A stretch of 64,000 nucleotides of DNA from Topomyia yanbarensis (Eukaryota > Arthropoda > Insecta > Diptera > Culicidae): positions 43,261,524 through 43,325,523 of the forward strand of contig NC_080670.1 of assembly GCF_030247195.1 (NCBI RefSeq), in the 5' to 3' direction. How positions within the stretch are numbered: the first letter of the stretch is position 1; the number at the start of each line of letters is the position of its first letter. A model generated the notes under the pieces. It worked only from the letters and a program-made list of their open reading frames with translations, was not told the origin of the DNA and did no database searches. The translations under genes and the position numbers were made by a program. Positions 34,800 through 46,260 of this stretch are shown here, one piece after another.

Positions 34800-35400
34800 G
34801 TCGTTAACTCTCCTGGAAAGAACTTAATTGTCGGTAAAACTAATGTCGGACAAGATTTGGCATCGAAGACTCCCACTTTCCGTAAAAAACCTTCTTCGGA
34901 TTCTATCTAGTCAAAGATTTCCAAAGAAGTGACGCAAAAATTTTCATCCGGGACAGATATCTCGAAAGTTCGCCAGGATAAACTCAGAATTGTGATATCA
35001 TGTCTAAAGCAAACTGGCGAGGAGTATTTCCTTAAGGGCTACCGCGTCTACAAGCCTGCCCACAAAGTTAAGATCGACGGTGTGGTAACCGATTTGACTT
35101 TGTCATGCGGGGAGCTACTGAAGCACGTGGTTGGCTGTTTGAGGTACCCCTTACTCCAGTTAACAAAGATTTCGAACGGCAATCACACAGGACGGGATAA
35201 AATTGTATGTTCCTTTAAACTAGGTTCGTTTGATATTTGGTGGCACCCAATTACGTCTTGTTCAACAAGATTCGTCTGCCTGTTCGGTCGTTTGCTCCAC
35301 GCGTCGTGCATTGCACTAAATGTAAGCAAATGGGCCATTGTAGCAATAAGGTCCGGTGTTGAAAGTGCGTAGAAAGTCATTAGGATGACTGTTACTGCTC
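34800..35400 (+). pseudogene. Decayed LINE ORF1 (gag-like) fragment
   Basis: FSSGTDISKVRQDKLRIVISC, KGYRVYKPAHKVKIDGVVTD and LLKHVVGCL (34940-35140) resemble the RNA-binding part of LINE ORF1. After a frameshift, NKIRLPVRSFAPR and HCTKCKQMGHC (about 35268-35350) give a broken CCHC knuckle. It is the same kind of ORF1 as the remnant at 23424-23640 but on the other strand and separately inserted. Confidence 0.7.
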
Positions 35401-36169
35401 CTAAATACTATAGGCAGATGAGATTCCTAAGCTTGGCGCCCTTGGCGTGGACCGATCTTGCCAACTGCATGCTTCGGGCCTGATTGTTCTTAATCCAATG
35501 TGGTAAACAGCTATAGGCTTTATCAGTAGTGTTCATTATTCCTCCGGGAGTGCGAAATTCCGGGCTGTTTACTGTTTTGTGTTGTGATTGTAGGTAGGTA
35601 GATACTAAACATTTTTTTTTTCATTTTCAAGTTTACACTTGTGTGTTTAAACATATTCAAGCGATGCAAAACATTCTCTTTGCGGGTACTATTTGCAATT
35701 TATCTGATATTCTCCAGTCCATCCTCTAACTAGAGAGTTCTAATCAGAAACTGGATCAATATTATGGTTAGAACCGGATTAAATTAGCTCGTTATTCTCT
35801 TCTCTTCACTCAGAATAATTTTTCCAGCACCAATACATTCATGGTGACAATTTAATTGCATTGTGGAGTGCTTTGGTGTCGCTGTCTCCAAACCACTTTT
35901 TCCATATTTTCAAAATCAATAGACCGAACTAGACGTGGGGAGTTGCTATAATGGAACAGATTGTCTTGACATCAGAACACCACCTCGGAACCAAATTTTC
36001 GCGTTTAAATTGGACTGATTGCGATTTTGGATTCGAATCAGAGGTTGGTTCGCTCAAATGGTTATGTTGCGTCCGCAAGAAGAAAAACTAGCATCCATGT
36101 TCATTCGATTCACCCTTACGCCCACTTGCCATGTGAGCAACTCGCATGTCACGCCAAAATTAAACAAAA

Positions 36170-37127
36170 TCTTGAGCGTTTTTTCAAAACGTCATACCTT
36201 GAGCGTTTTTTCAAAACGTCATATCTGCAATGAGTTACTCTCTGTTTATACTTTCTCTTTCGATTTTTACGGCGTCAGTATAACACTTTTCACATATTTT
36301 ACAGTACAGATCGAAAGACGGTGGTTTTAACTAGCATATTATGCAAAGAGCTGAGGGATAAATGTTAAAGTGACCGAATTATTAACGCTCAAGATATCTG
36401 CAATGAGTTACTCTCTTTGTTTACTTTCTCTTCCTTCGGTCATTTCTTGAGCGTTTTTTCAAAACGTCATATCTGCAATGTGTTACTCTCTTTGTTTACT
36501 TTCTCTTCTGTTAATAATTCGGACACTTTAACATTTATCCCTCAACTCTTTGCATAATATGCTAGTTAAAACCACCGTCTTTCGATCTGTACTGTAAAAT
36601 AAGTGAAAAGTGTTATAGTGACGCCGTAAAAATCGAAAGAGAAAGTAAACAAAGAGAGTAACTCATTGCAGATATGACGTTATGAAAAAACGCTCAAGAT
36701 TTTAACATTTATCCCTCAACTCTTTGCATAATATGCTAGTTAAAACCACCGTCTTTCGATCTGTACTGTAAAATAAGTGAAAAGTGTTATAGTGACGCTG
36801 TAAAAATCGAAAGAGAAAGTAAACAAAGAGAGTAACTCATTGCAGATATGACGTTTTGAAAAAACGTTCAAGAAATCTTGAGCGTTGTTTTCAAAACGTC
36901 ATATCTGCAATGAGTTACTCTCTTTGTTTACTTTCTTTTCTGTTAATTATTCGGTCACTAACATTTATCCCTCAACTCTTTGCATAATATGCTAGTTAAA
37001 ACCACCGCCTTTCGATCTGTACTGTAAAATAAGTGAAAAGTGTTATAGTGACGCCGTAAAAACCGAAAGAGAAAGTAAACAAAGAGAGTAACTCATTGCA
37101 GATATGACGTTTTGAAAAAACGCTCAC
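36170..37127. repeat. Palindromic array of two alternating modules
   Basis: Module A (GAGCGTTTTTTCAAAACGTC, ATCTGCAATGAGTTACTCTC) occurs in plus orientation near 36176, 36197, 36395, 36447 and 36874, and inverted near 36641, 36813 and 37071. Module B (TTAACATTTATCCCTCAACT through GTGACGCCGTAAAAATCG) occurs near 36527, 36703 and 36959, and inverted at 36261-36385. The array starts and ends with A in opposite orientation. No coding potential. Confidence 0.85.
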
Positions 37128-37385
37128 GAAAATTTAATAACATTTCCAATCCCCGCTAACCATAGCGCTGTTGCCTGAGTGAATGAAAGAGCAGGAGATC
37201 GAAAGATTACGAGACAGCGAGCATAATCAAGCAAACCGTCGCTAGCGATGAGCACCCGACGTCATTACCATCATCAACGTCATCACACGCACTGCATGAT
37301 GACTGCGTGAGTTGCAGTGACGCGAGTTTTGTGGAATATTCAGGAATGTTCCAATTTTTCTCGTGCAATTTTTTCGAGCGCTATA

Positions 37386-37663
37386 CAGTCGTGATTCGCT
37401 GGTTGGACAGTTTTTAACTGGACCGCTTTTTAGTTGGACCTCCGCTAGTTGGATCATTGTCCAACTGAAAAGCATCTAAATGCCAAAATCTCATGTCAAA
37501 TTAACCTTGACAATCAATCTGACAATATTTAGAGATGTAAATAGATCCATTTACATTGCCAACATCTTCTTTGGAGAGTTTTTGACATTTGTCAGTCGGT
37601 TCAACTAGCGAATCAAATTGGTTAGTTGGACAAGGCTGTGTCCCAACCAGCGAATCACGACTG
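37386..37663. mobile_element. pogo-like MITE with TA target duplication
   Basis: Inverted termini CAGTCGTGATTCGCTGGTTG, flanked by TA (37384-37385 and 37664-37665). It is 278 bp and carries no transposase. Its interior repeats TAGTTGGA. Confidence 0.88.
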
Positions 37664-37665
37664 TA

Positions 37666-39559
37666 TAAGAAATCGATCCCGGTTGATGGAATCAGTTTTG
37701 TTTGAAAATTCGAGCTGGAAAAATATCAAGTGCGAAAAGTGAAATGTTATCCGACAATAGTGATTCCAATTACGATACGATTACGATTCCTCTCCGACGG
37801 TGATTATTCCCAGAATTTCTACTCTTTCAACAGAAAGAGGAAACACCGCAACGATCAACAGAAATAAAGTGACACTTAGGGATCCGTCGTGTACAGTCCA
37901 ACCCGATAAAGTGATTTTTAAACCGAGCAGGCTACGAAATCTATCTAAAAAATAATTTGAGCAAATCTCACTGACTAACCAAATAAGTTTCAACCACTTT
38001 TAGTACACTTTCAATGCCAAATCAAACGTTAAGAAAATCAACAAAATAAAATTTGACAGCACGAAGTTCACATCCATCTGTTTACAATTCTGCATAAAAG
38101 TTATACACTAAGTGTCTATGCAATGCAGCCCGGGGACAACTTGACAGCTCCCATATATTGAACTCATAAGCAAATTTTGTAGTGATTTGGTGATGTCATG
38201 GCGGCTCGGATGGAGCAAAATTTGAAAAAGACGCAACCCATATATTATTTTCCATATCTGTAAAAAATAAACAATTTAAGCATTTCTATCATCAAATTTA
38301 TTTCGCTGTTCAAATTAGAACCTGTACACATTCCGCTATACTTAAACAGAAACACAGATTCCATTTTGAATTTAAAAAAGTCCAAAATAAAATAAATTCA
38401 ATTTTCGGAAATACAAGAAGATGACTTTCAAAATCAAGCCACTTCCACTTATATTGGAATTCCCGACAATCTTCCGAATCAACATTTCCCCAGGCATGAA
38501 ATCCTCCGGTAGATGCCGTTCCGTTAGGTTTTTTTCAGACTGGAATAAATTGCCAGAATAATTCTGAAGGGATACGTACCAAAACCATCGTAATCTCTAC
38601 CGGACAGAATAATTGCAAAAGTCGAACAAAACTCTGGCAGGAGTCGAACGAAATTGTACATTCCTTGCAGCATTCTTGCTGAAACCGAGCACTACCGGTT
38701 TGCTGCCAGAATTCTGATGAAAACACACAAATTCTATTTAAAACTAATTTTGCTAAATAGGTACAAAATCCTACATTAGGGCATCGCAAAATTTTTTTTT
38801 GGTTCTCAAAGCCCCCCCCCCCCCCTCTCATATTGTGGCAAATGTCAAAGTAAGCTCAGATGCCAAATTTAACATCATTTGGACAATAGACCTTTCTCGT
38901 CAAAAAATTTTATATGCAGAACAGCTTCCGTTTTCATCGCTGGATCAATTCTGAATACTGTCACTTTAATTTGGTGTCTCTAACTATTGAAAAAATCAAA
39001 AATTCTTCGAGCTGCCCATTTTACTCTGTATTCCCCTGTCCTATTTTACCTCGATTCTCCATACTTTTTCACCATTTGGATGAACTTCGAGTGGGGAATA
39101 TGAAATAAAGTTACGGCGGGTAGCCTATAACATAGTTCCAGTAGCCTACCGCTAGCCGGCATCTGTTTTAATCTGGCTATTCGCCGTTTCGTTTACTGGG
39201 TATGAACTCCAAGAGTTCATTCCAATTTGTCAAAAACATTGTTTTGACGTAGATGAACCCCAAAATAGTGTTGCAGAATATACCGATTTATCGATATTTA
39301 AACCGATTTTTAATTTCAATACCAATAATGTTACTAAAAATACCGATTTCTTTTTTCTTACCAAAAAATCACGATTTTCATATAATAAGATATAATAAGA
39401 TCAATATTATTACGTATGGGCCTTTTTAGAAAATGTCTTCACCTTTCCACATCAAATCATCCGGAAATTGATTCAGCAATCTGCCAGGTTACCAAATACA
39501 AATATGTTAATACGGAATGCTCTGACGATTTTTTGAGGACACATTTTATGACCCAGGTA
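37666..39559. other. Intergenic DNA; poly(C) tract
   Basis: No supported gene. A C run at 38811-38825 follows GGTTCTCAAAG. The 18-mer AATAGACCTTTCTCGTCA at 38885-38902 recurs inverted at 44855-44872. Confidence 0.5.
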
Positions 39560-40093
39560 CACCTATAGACACTCATAGTAATAGACCAGCGAAGGTACTT
39601 TTATTGAGCCAAACAAACTGTCAAAATTCGGAGCCAAACGAGCATGACGTCATACAATGCAAATAAGCAGAACAAGTATTGTGATTTTATATAAAAAAAA
39701 TTATTTTGTTATTCACAGTAGGCTTCACTTTTCATGTTCGTGTTAGTATTTTACAATGTTATTTAGAAAGATATTTATTGTTTTCTATATAAAAGAATAA
39801 AAAACATTTTACTTATGCTCTTTTTCATCAAATTTGTGTTTTTTTAAAGAAACTGGATTTTTTTTGCTTTTCTTAATTTCTTATTGCTCAGTATCAAACG
39901 TATAACTTCTCTTTTGATTCACATATTGAACCACTTGAAAAATTATTTTAATAAAAAAAGGTGATCGAATACAGTCGAGCACGTTCGAGCTTGCACATTT
40001 TTGGGTGATGCCAGTTTAACGCGCTTGTTTTTCTAGTTGCCAGTTTTGCGGTTTTTACATCCGCGAGTCTATTACTATGAGTGTTTATAGGTA
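39560..40093. mobile_element. Non-autonomous TIR element, about 530 bp
   Basis: ACACTCATAGTAATAGAC near the left end and GTCTATTACTATGAGTGT near the right end are inverted repeats extending over about 30 bp. No transposase frame. The ends are approximate, since similarity continues into GGTACACC on both sides. Confidence 0.65.
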
Positions 40094-40329
40094 CACCCAT
40101 AAAGGTACACTGTCAGAGTGGCAGCATACTTTGATGAAATTGTGCTAAAACTGGCTGCACTGATAGATTTGTTTTTGATTGTTTGACACTTCTAAATATT
40201 TTAGTTTTCTGCAGAAAAAATCTCAGAAAACTAACGACTGATTTTTGTCGACGTCGGGCACCAGTTACAGTTACAGTTTGAAATTATATCTCACCTCGGA
40301 TGAACGCGCCCGTTATGTGTTACCCCGCA

Positions 40330-40432
40330 ACAGCTGACTTAACTGATTGTTCAAATCCTCGAATTTATCCTGCTCGCTGTCGTTCATGTTTTTATTACTT
40401 TCCCCTAGTTCTACACAATCATTAGCCATTGG
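40330..40432 (-). pseudogene. Exon-like fragment of unknown gene, minus strand
   Basis: A minus-strand frame, MANDCVELGESNKNMNDSEQ, continues about 18 more charged residues to a stop. Shortly after there is a donor-like GAG|GTGAGATA. It has the look of a first coding exon, and is too short for certainty. It sits back-to-back with the plus-strand exon-like pieces that follow. Confidence 0.3.
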
Positions 40433-40499
40433 ATCGGTTCGTGATTTTAGGAAATAGTAAACGTTATGAAAAAATCCATTGTATAATATAATTATAGTG

Positions 40500-41610
40500 T
40501 ATAGTTCATGAATCCGAAGTGGTTCAAAAGGATGTCGCTGTACAGATTCAGAGCGGCCGCTTCCAGCTCAGCAAAAGTGAAAGCCACTTGACGGTTAAAT
40601 TCGTAGTGTGTCCGCTGATAGCGCTCGGGAACAGAAAAATCTCATAGGTCAGAGTCGCTTCCGACTTCGTTACCGTCAACATTAAACACAACAGCAAGAT
40701 ACTTGGAAAGGACTTTCTCGTTCGGTAAGTTTTTACCATAAGCTTCCCCCTGCAACATTCTTTTTCATGTCTAGATGTCCTTGTTGATTTACAGAACAAA
40801 CATAATGGAAGCGTATTCTACACGCACATATTCACTCGGGCCAACCGTGTGACTCATTTGGAAAAAGGACTCATCGTCGGTTTCATGGCAGCGAAGTGAG
40901 CAGACAAAAAAGGCATCGTTTTTTTCCACATGATCGTGCTGAGCAAAATTCAGCGATTTGCCAGGCATAAACCACCGATGAGACAGTACCCGTTCGGATT
41001 CAGGACGTTTTCCCATACATTGTACCCGGTCGAAGCGATGCAGATAACTGGGTCAAAAAGGCGGAGGTTCTGGGAATTTCTGCACTCGTAAGTGTTCTTT
41101 TTGTCATAACCACCTAAACTATTTTTGGAACCATCATTGTTCCATGGGATTTAAATTTTCCTTTTCTATAAAAATAGGTTAGCGATCTGAGTATGACCAA
41201 GGACAAGGAATCAGAACCGGCGACTGACAGTCCAGAGAAAGAGAATGCAGAAAAACCTTCTAGTCCATAGCTCCTGAAGAAAAACGAGCTGAAGCGAATA
41301 TGGAGAAACAGCTTCCTCCACGGAAAATGCAGAGGCATGCAAGTAAGTCGAAATATTTAGTGTCAGCTTTAAAATTACCCGATTAATCTTTTAGCGCGGC
41401 GGATGCAAGTTTGCTAATTGAAATTATTCGCAAAGATCTAGTAGAATTAAAACTGGAGGTGCTGCGAAACGATCCTTTTTTGACGCTATACTCGGTTAAA
41501 ACTATAGACGCTTTGCACTTGATGCCGGAACTGCCCACCCCGAGAGCAGATGAGCGCTGGGGAATGTTTTCAGCCACCTGGAGGAGGAAGTTCAGCGCGG
41601 AAGAAATGTT
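40500..41610 (+). pseudogene. Exon-like fragments of an unrecognised host gene
   Basis: Several plus-strand pieces read as protein and are separated by intron-like sequence. 40506-40723 (QLSKSESHLTVKFVV, VRVASDFVTVNIKHNSKIL) is followed by a GTAAGT donor and an acceptor ending TTGATTTACAG at 40794. A later piece is MTKDKESEPATDSPEKENAE (41184). A third starts after TTTTAG at 41393 (LLIEIIRKDLVELKLEVLRN, then DALHLMPELPTP). Stops and frameshifts break each piece. I cannot name the gene. It lies directly upstream of the SCAP fragment and does not look like SCAP. Confidence 0.4.
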
Positions 41611-41611
41611 A

Positions 41612-42640
41612 CCAGACTTCGCCGATCTGGTATCTGGACTTTTTTGATGATCTCATAGAGATTGGGTGTGCAGATGGGCGTTTAAAGTTCTGGGAGGGAA
41701 CGACTGGTAACTTTTAGGTAAATTGTTTGGAGTCATTTGTTTTTTATTACAACTATTGACGGACGTTTCTTTGCAGGATATATATGAAGCTGAAAACAAC
41801 CGCAACAATGGGGTAACTAACATAAACCTCGCCGGTGACAAAGTGATAGTTGCACGGTTGAGTGAACGAATCGATTTTCTGAGACTGGAAACGTACACGT
41901 AAGGTTTTCAGATCGATTGGGGATTTACGTCTGCATATGGGCGAAGTAAGTTCTATGTTTCAAGCAATTTTTTAAGCTCACCTAGGGCGCAGACAGATTT
42001 TACTTGTTCTTTTAAAATACTGTATATTCTAAGTCATTTAATTTTCAGTCTGTAATGAGTATGTCATCAAGTGCCTTAATTCTTTTTCTTTTTAGCCCAC
42101 GTACACAGCGGTTCGGCAGGAAGCATTAGTTTATTTCAGCAACTCGCCGGCTCAAATCCGTCCACAGCGTTGCCAGCTCAACATCACGCATCCGAGGAGG
42201 AGCTTCGATGTATCCTGGAGTTTCACCAGCAGGGTCACCGGTGACATGTTTGGAAGTGGCGGGCGGTACAGTCATTACTGGCAGCCAGGGCCACACTGTT
42301 TACGTGTTCCGGCTTGATAGCCACCTATTGCAGTTCACCCTAAACGGCCATTGCGGTCCTATCACATGTATTTTCATAGACCAGTGGCAGGCCGAGATGG
42401 GCGCATCTGGTTGCCAGGATGGTGTGCTATGTGTGTGGGACTTGATACGGGGTATGTCAGCCAAATTTACGGTATGGCCTAAATCTACATAATTAAATTG
42501 ATTGGTTATTTATAGGTGCCTGTATGTACAAAATTGAAGCCCATGACGACATGACGTCGCACTTGCCTGTTCCCCGAGTTACGCAATATCGCTCGGACTG
42601 AACGAACGAATACGGTTTTGGGATAGATTTCAGGGTTAGC
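41612..42640 (+). pseudogene. SCAP: SCAP (SREBP cleavage-activating protein) WD40 exons, broken
   Basis: SCAP is the ER/Golgi escort of SREBP; its C-terminal WD40 domain binds SREBP. Here FFDDLIEIGCADGRLKFWEG (41630-41690), NLAGDKVIVARLSERIDFLR (about 41822), CLEVAGGTVITGSQGHTVYV (42242) and GHCGPITCIFIDQWQ through GCQDGVLCVWDLIRG (42345-42450) follow in SCAP order. ACMYKIEAHDD (42518) then continues. Intron-like gaps with GT..AG ends remain (e.g. before 41777 and 42455-42516), so this is a DNA-level copy, not a retrocopy. Frameshifts and missing TM exons make it non-functional. Family assignment rests on remembered similarity. Confidence 0.75.
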
Positions 42641-43160
42641 CGCTCAACACCATGACCGTCAGTCATGCATATTCATCGCTTGTGATGCTGACGCTTCTGA
42701 ACGAAGCCATTGCTAGCACGAGTTTTTGATTTGGAAGGATAGTTGCTGAGGACCATTCTCACAATAGTATAAAAGTTCTAACCTCAAAAACAGACAACAA
42801 TAAAATGTATTTCTTTCAGAGTTTATAATATCCATTACATGATCAAATGCGCTGATGGGTTAGGCTTTGGATTCGGCTATATTCCATCGTCATTGAAGCT
42901 AGATCATAGAATCATGTTAATTTGACAGACTGCAAGTGTTATTAGTAGCACAAACAGCCAGCAGCCCAGCTAGTATTGTTCTTTCTGCTTGCAACCAACC
43001 TGGTTATATTGATGTCAATGCTAAATTCGATGTTGCAGCTGTATGGTCGCTATACTGTTCCATGTGTTATGGGATTCGCTATTAACATGGGACAGTTATG
43101 CTTAGAGCACCAGATTCTAAAAGCGACCAATTTTGGCCAATCACTGGAGACAAAATCACG

Positions 43161-43531
43161 CGTAACAATTAATAATAAATTAAATTGTTGCTGAGTAATT
43201 TTTGTTGTACATGAATAAAACATACCGATTGCCTCGTTACCTATGCTGCCGTGATCCGCATAACAGTCCCATTTGGGTTTCCTATGCAGATGGGACAGTT
43301 ATGCGTATCACGGCAGTATGGCTAAATAACCATTAGAAAGGTTATGAGCTTATGTTATCGCATTTTATGATCATTTATACTACGTAACAATTAATAATAA
43401 GTTACAATATTGCTGAGTATTTTTTGATGTACATGAATAAAACATACCGATTTCCTCGTTACCTATGGCTAAATAACCATTAAAAAGGTTATGAGTTTAT
43501 TGTTGTCGCATTTATAATTATTTATACTACT
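43161..43531 (+). repeat. Tandem duplication of about 148 bp, first unit split by a MITE
   Basis: Unit 1 (43161-43245 plus 43321-43382) and unit 2 (43383-43531) share CGTAACAATTAATAATAA, ATGAATAAAACATACCGATT and GCTAAATAACCATTA. Unit 2 lacks the insert and so shows the empty site. Confidence 0.85.
43246..43316. mobile_element. 71-bp hairpin MITE with TATG target duplication
   Basis: Ends CTGCCGTGATCCGCATAAC and GTTATGCGTATCACGGCAG are inverted, leaving a loop of about 20 bp. TATG stands on both sides (43242-43245, 43317-43320), while the paralogous empty site in the next tandem unit has one TATG. A 4-bp duplication is thus directly shown. Confidence 0.85.
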
Positions 43532-43780
43532 TTCAAGTGATCGATTTTAAAGATACGACTCGCACTTTAAGCACCCCTTCACCGCGCCATCAAAATAAAA
43601 ATAAGTCATACTCCTAATGAACTAATATTTATTAAAATATTTACTAAATAAAAACATAGACCTGATAGTTCGTTTGCAAAAAAATACCGAAGCACAGTGA
43701 GTTGGTGTTAATGCTCTATCTGTGATCCTATAGTGCTGCAGGATTTGGCCAACATTTATACTATTTTTATTCAATCAACT

Positions 43781-44185
43781 TTAAGGAAAATGTATCGCGT
43801 GAACGCTATATATATGGACTTCTATACTTGGTAATTGTTCCGAATCACACTCGACCTGGCCTTGGGTACAAGATATTTGCTTGATCTCCCACGAGCATGG
43901 TTCTGCCGGAGTGTTTGCCTCGCCCGATACCGGGGCAGCCTGTCCTAGCGAGGCTGCCTCTTGTGAATCGGAACCGCTGAACATTCCGATGAGGGCATGT
44001 CCAACGGTGTTACCGACGAAGCCGATCGCTACACTACCAGCAGTAGCTGCGATTTGAGCAATTAATCCAAAGGCCTGGTTGGGAGCTACCATTGGTGCAG
44101 CGACAGCCGAGTGTGACGCAGACTGGACCATCGGTTAACTCGATTCCGGCGAGGTGGAGCGGCTGCAACTGGTGCGGACCTATAT
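43781..44185 (-). pseudogene. CHCHD2-like pseudogene fragment
   Basis: The minus-strand frame [20 protein letters not shown] continues with [31 protein letters not shown] and PCSWEIKQ. This is the hydrophobic Gly/Ala core and the beginning of the CHCH domain of CHCHD2/CHCHD10-type mitochondrial proteins. After the first CHCH cysteine the expected CX9C pattern is lost to frame and sequence changes. Upstream, SRSTSP in another frame suggests the Ser/Arg-rich N-terminus with a stop between. No intron is visible, so it could be a retrocopy or a single captured exon. Confidence 0.7.
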
Positions 44186-45562
44186 TGCGATGTATATAAT
44201 TTCAAGGATTACTAGAGATTACCAATTACCAGAGATCATCAAAATGTTTTGTGGCTAATGTTGTAATTCAGCAAAAAAACAAAACAAGTTAAATTGATCG
44301 CAACAAATAAAATCGCTTTCTTCAACGAATCGTGGACAAGAAAAATCTAAATGCCAAATTTAATGGAACATTGCCTAATGACGTCAAATAAAAATGAAAG
44401 CCTAGCGAGCTTGTTAATACAAGATATTCGTAAACCAAATCAAGTTTCTCATACTGCGGTCGAAAAAAAAAATTCTAAGCCTATGTAAACAAGCTCTGCG
44501 AAATGTCAAAAAAGTGAGGTTAAACATTTTCATCCAATGCATCCAATGTTCTACAGCGAGAGGTTCATTTTAGTTTGTTTACATTGCTAATGAATTTTGT
44601 ACTGCGATTCACCACTTCATTTACCGCGTTGCCAAGAACTTAAGTGAAAATATTCAAAACAGTGCTGCCCAAACGCACATTTTAAGTCCCACCATTCTTG
44701 CTGAGGTGAAAAAAATATTCAACATTCTTGCATATTTCAAATTTTAAAAAATCATTAAAAAATCATGATAGCTCCTAAAAATCTCATTTTTACGGAAATG
44801 TTCTTATAATTGTGTAATCTTTCGATTAAAAATAAGAAAAACAGGTGTTAGGTCTGACGAGAAAGGTCTATTCTAGACTCCCGCCCACTTGAAATTTTTG
44901 AAATTGGTGTTATGGGAAAATATGGAGGAAAATATATTAAATGTTATAACTTTTGAAGTAGCAATCAGAAAATTACAACTTATACCTCTTTTTAAAGGAA
45001 ATAACCTTAGTATTGGAATGAAGATATTCCTGTTTCTATAAAAATACGGGAAAGTAGGATACTGGGTCATTTTGACTCTAAAATCTCTTTTTTTTAATTT
45101 TTCTGCTCCGTGGTGCAAACCATACATATATTGCAGTTTTTCTAATGTGAAAAAATCTCAGAAAACGAACGAAACCTTTTTGACCTTTATCCAAATACGA
45201 GAAGTTGGGGTTATAGGGCTTTTTGTCATTCATATTAAATTTTATCATTTTCTCGTGCATATATCTCTATTATTCTTCATTCAATTTAAATAAATTGTAC
45301 CTTGTTAAACGTGAAAAATCCTTAGGAAACACTAAAAATAGATTCGTTACCGGTAAAATTCAGAAACATCAAATATCTGACATATAGTCTCGATTTCACA
45401 TTTTTATCATAAAATCGCACATATTAACTCCATTTAACAACAAAATTCTTATTTAATTTGCTACTTGTAGTGAAAAATGCGCTTTGGAATCACATGAGAA
45501 AATTTTCATACCTGGAAAAATATGTGAAGTCGAGGTATTAGGACACTTAATGAAAAAAAAAT
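44186..45562. other. Intergenic DNA, no supported gene
   Basis: Short overlapping frames only. The inverted 18-mer partner of 38885-38902 lies at 44855-44872. Confidence 0.5.
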
Positions 45563-46260
45563 ATGGTTTGCAGAGTTAATGTCAAAAAATTTGATGTTGT
45601 TGATTTGATGTTTGTTGTATCGAGAGAACAAATTCTTGCCAAACACCTGGAATTTCCTGACCTGTCGCACCGGCAGTTGGGAAAAATGTTGAACATTCAC
45701 CATTCAACCGTCTCCAGAGTGATGAAGCGGTTCCAGGAGCGGTTGACGTTGGACCACGGCAAAGGAGCTGGAAGAAAACCGGGACTGGAGAACAAAAAGA
45801 CGGAGGGAAAGGCGAAGCGGATGATTAAAGCAAATCCCAACGTCTCAAGCCGTGATTTGACTAAAAAGATCGGCATGTCGCAGAGTCGTCCAGAATGCAA
45901 AGAAAAGAGCTGAACTACATACATACAAGGTACAGAACTTCACAAACCGCGATGAGCGGCAACAATCGACGGCTAAAACTCGGGCACGGAAGCTCTACGA
46001 GAAGATGCTGACAAAATATGGCTGCTGTGTGATGGACGACGAAACGTATATAAGCCGATTTTAAGCAAATTCCGGGGTTGGAGTTTTTCACCGGCAAGAA
46101 CAAGTCCTATGTGGACGACAAATTTAAGAAGAAGAAAATATCGAAGTTCGCCTGCAAATATCTCATTTAGCAGGCCATTTGCTCTTGCGGACTGAGGAGT
46201 GAGCCTTTCGTGATAAAGGGCACAAGTAATATATTCAACGTGAGTTCTTGCCGAAGAACG
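45563..46260 (+). pseudogene. ITmD37E-like (Tc1/mariner superfamily) transposase relic
   Basis: The frame from 45563 carries a helix-turn-helix (LSHRQLGKMLNIHHSTVSRV) and a GRKPG hook, then SSRDLTKKIGMSQS. After a frameshift near 45880 it continues NAKKRAELHTYKVQ... to the first catalytic Asp in CVMDDETYIK (about 46030) and, after another shift, KKKKISKFACKYL and ICSCG. The second Asp and last Glu are absent, as homology fades near 46260. A TIR pair was not found. The wording of the motifs resembles the mosquito ITmD37E group, from memory. Confidence 0.75.

Noticed and set aside
36170..37127. CRISPR array
   Set aside because: Repeats occur in both orientations, spacers are themselves repeated, and the genome is clearly eukaryotic.
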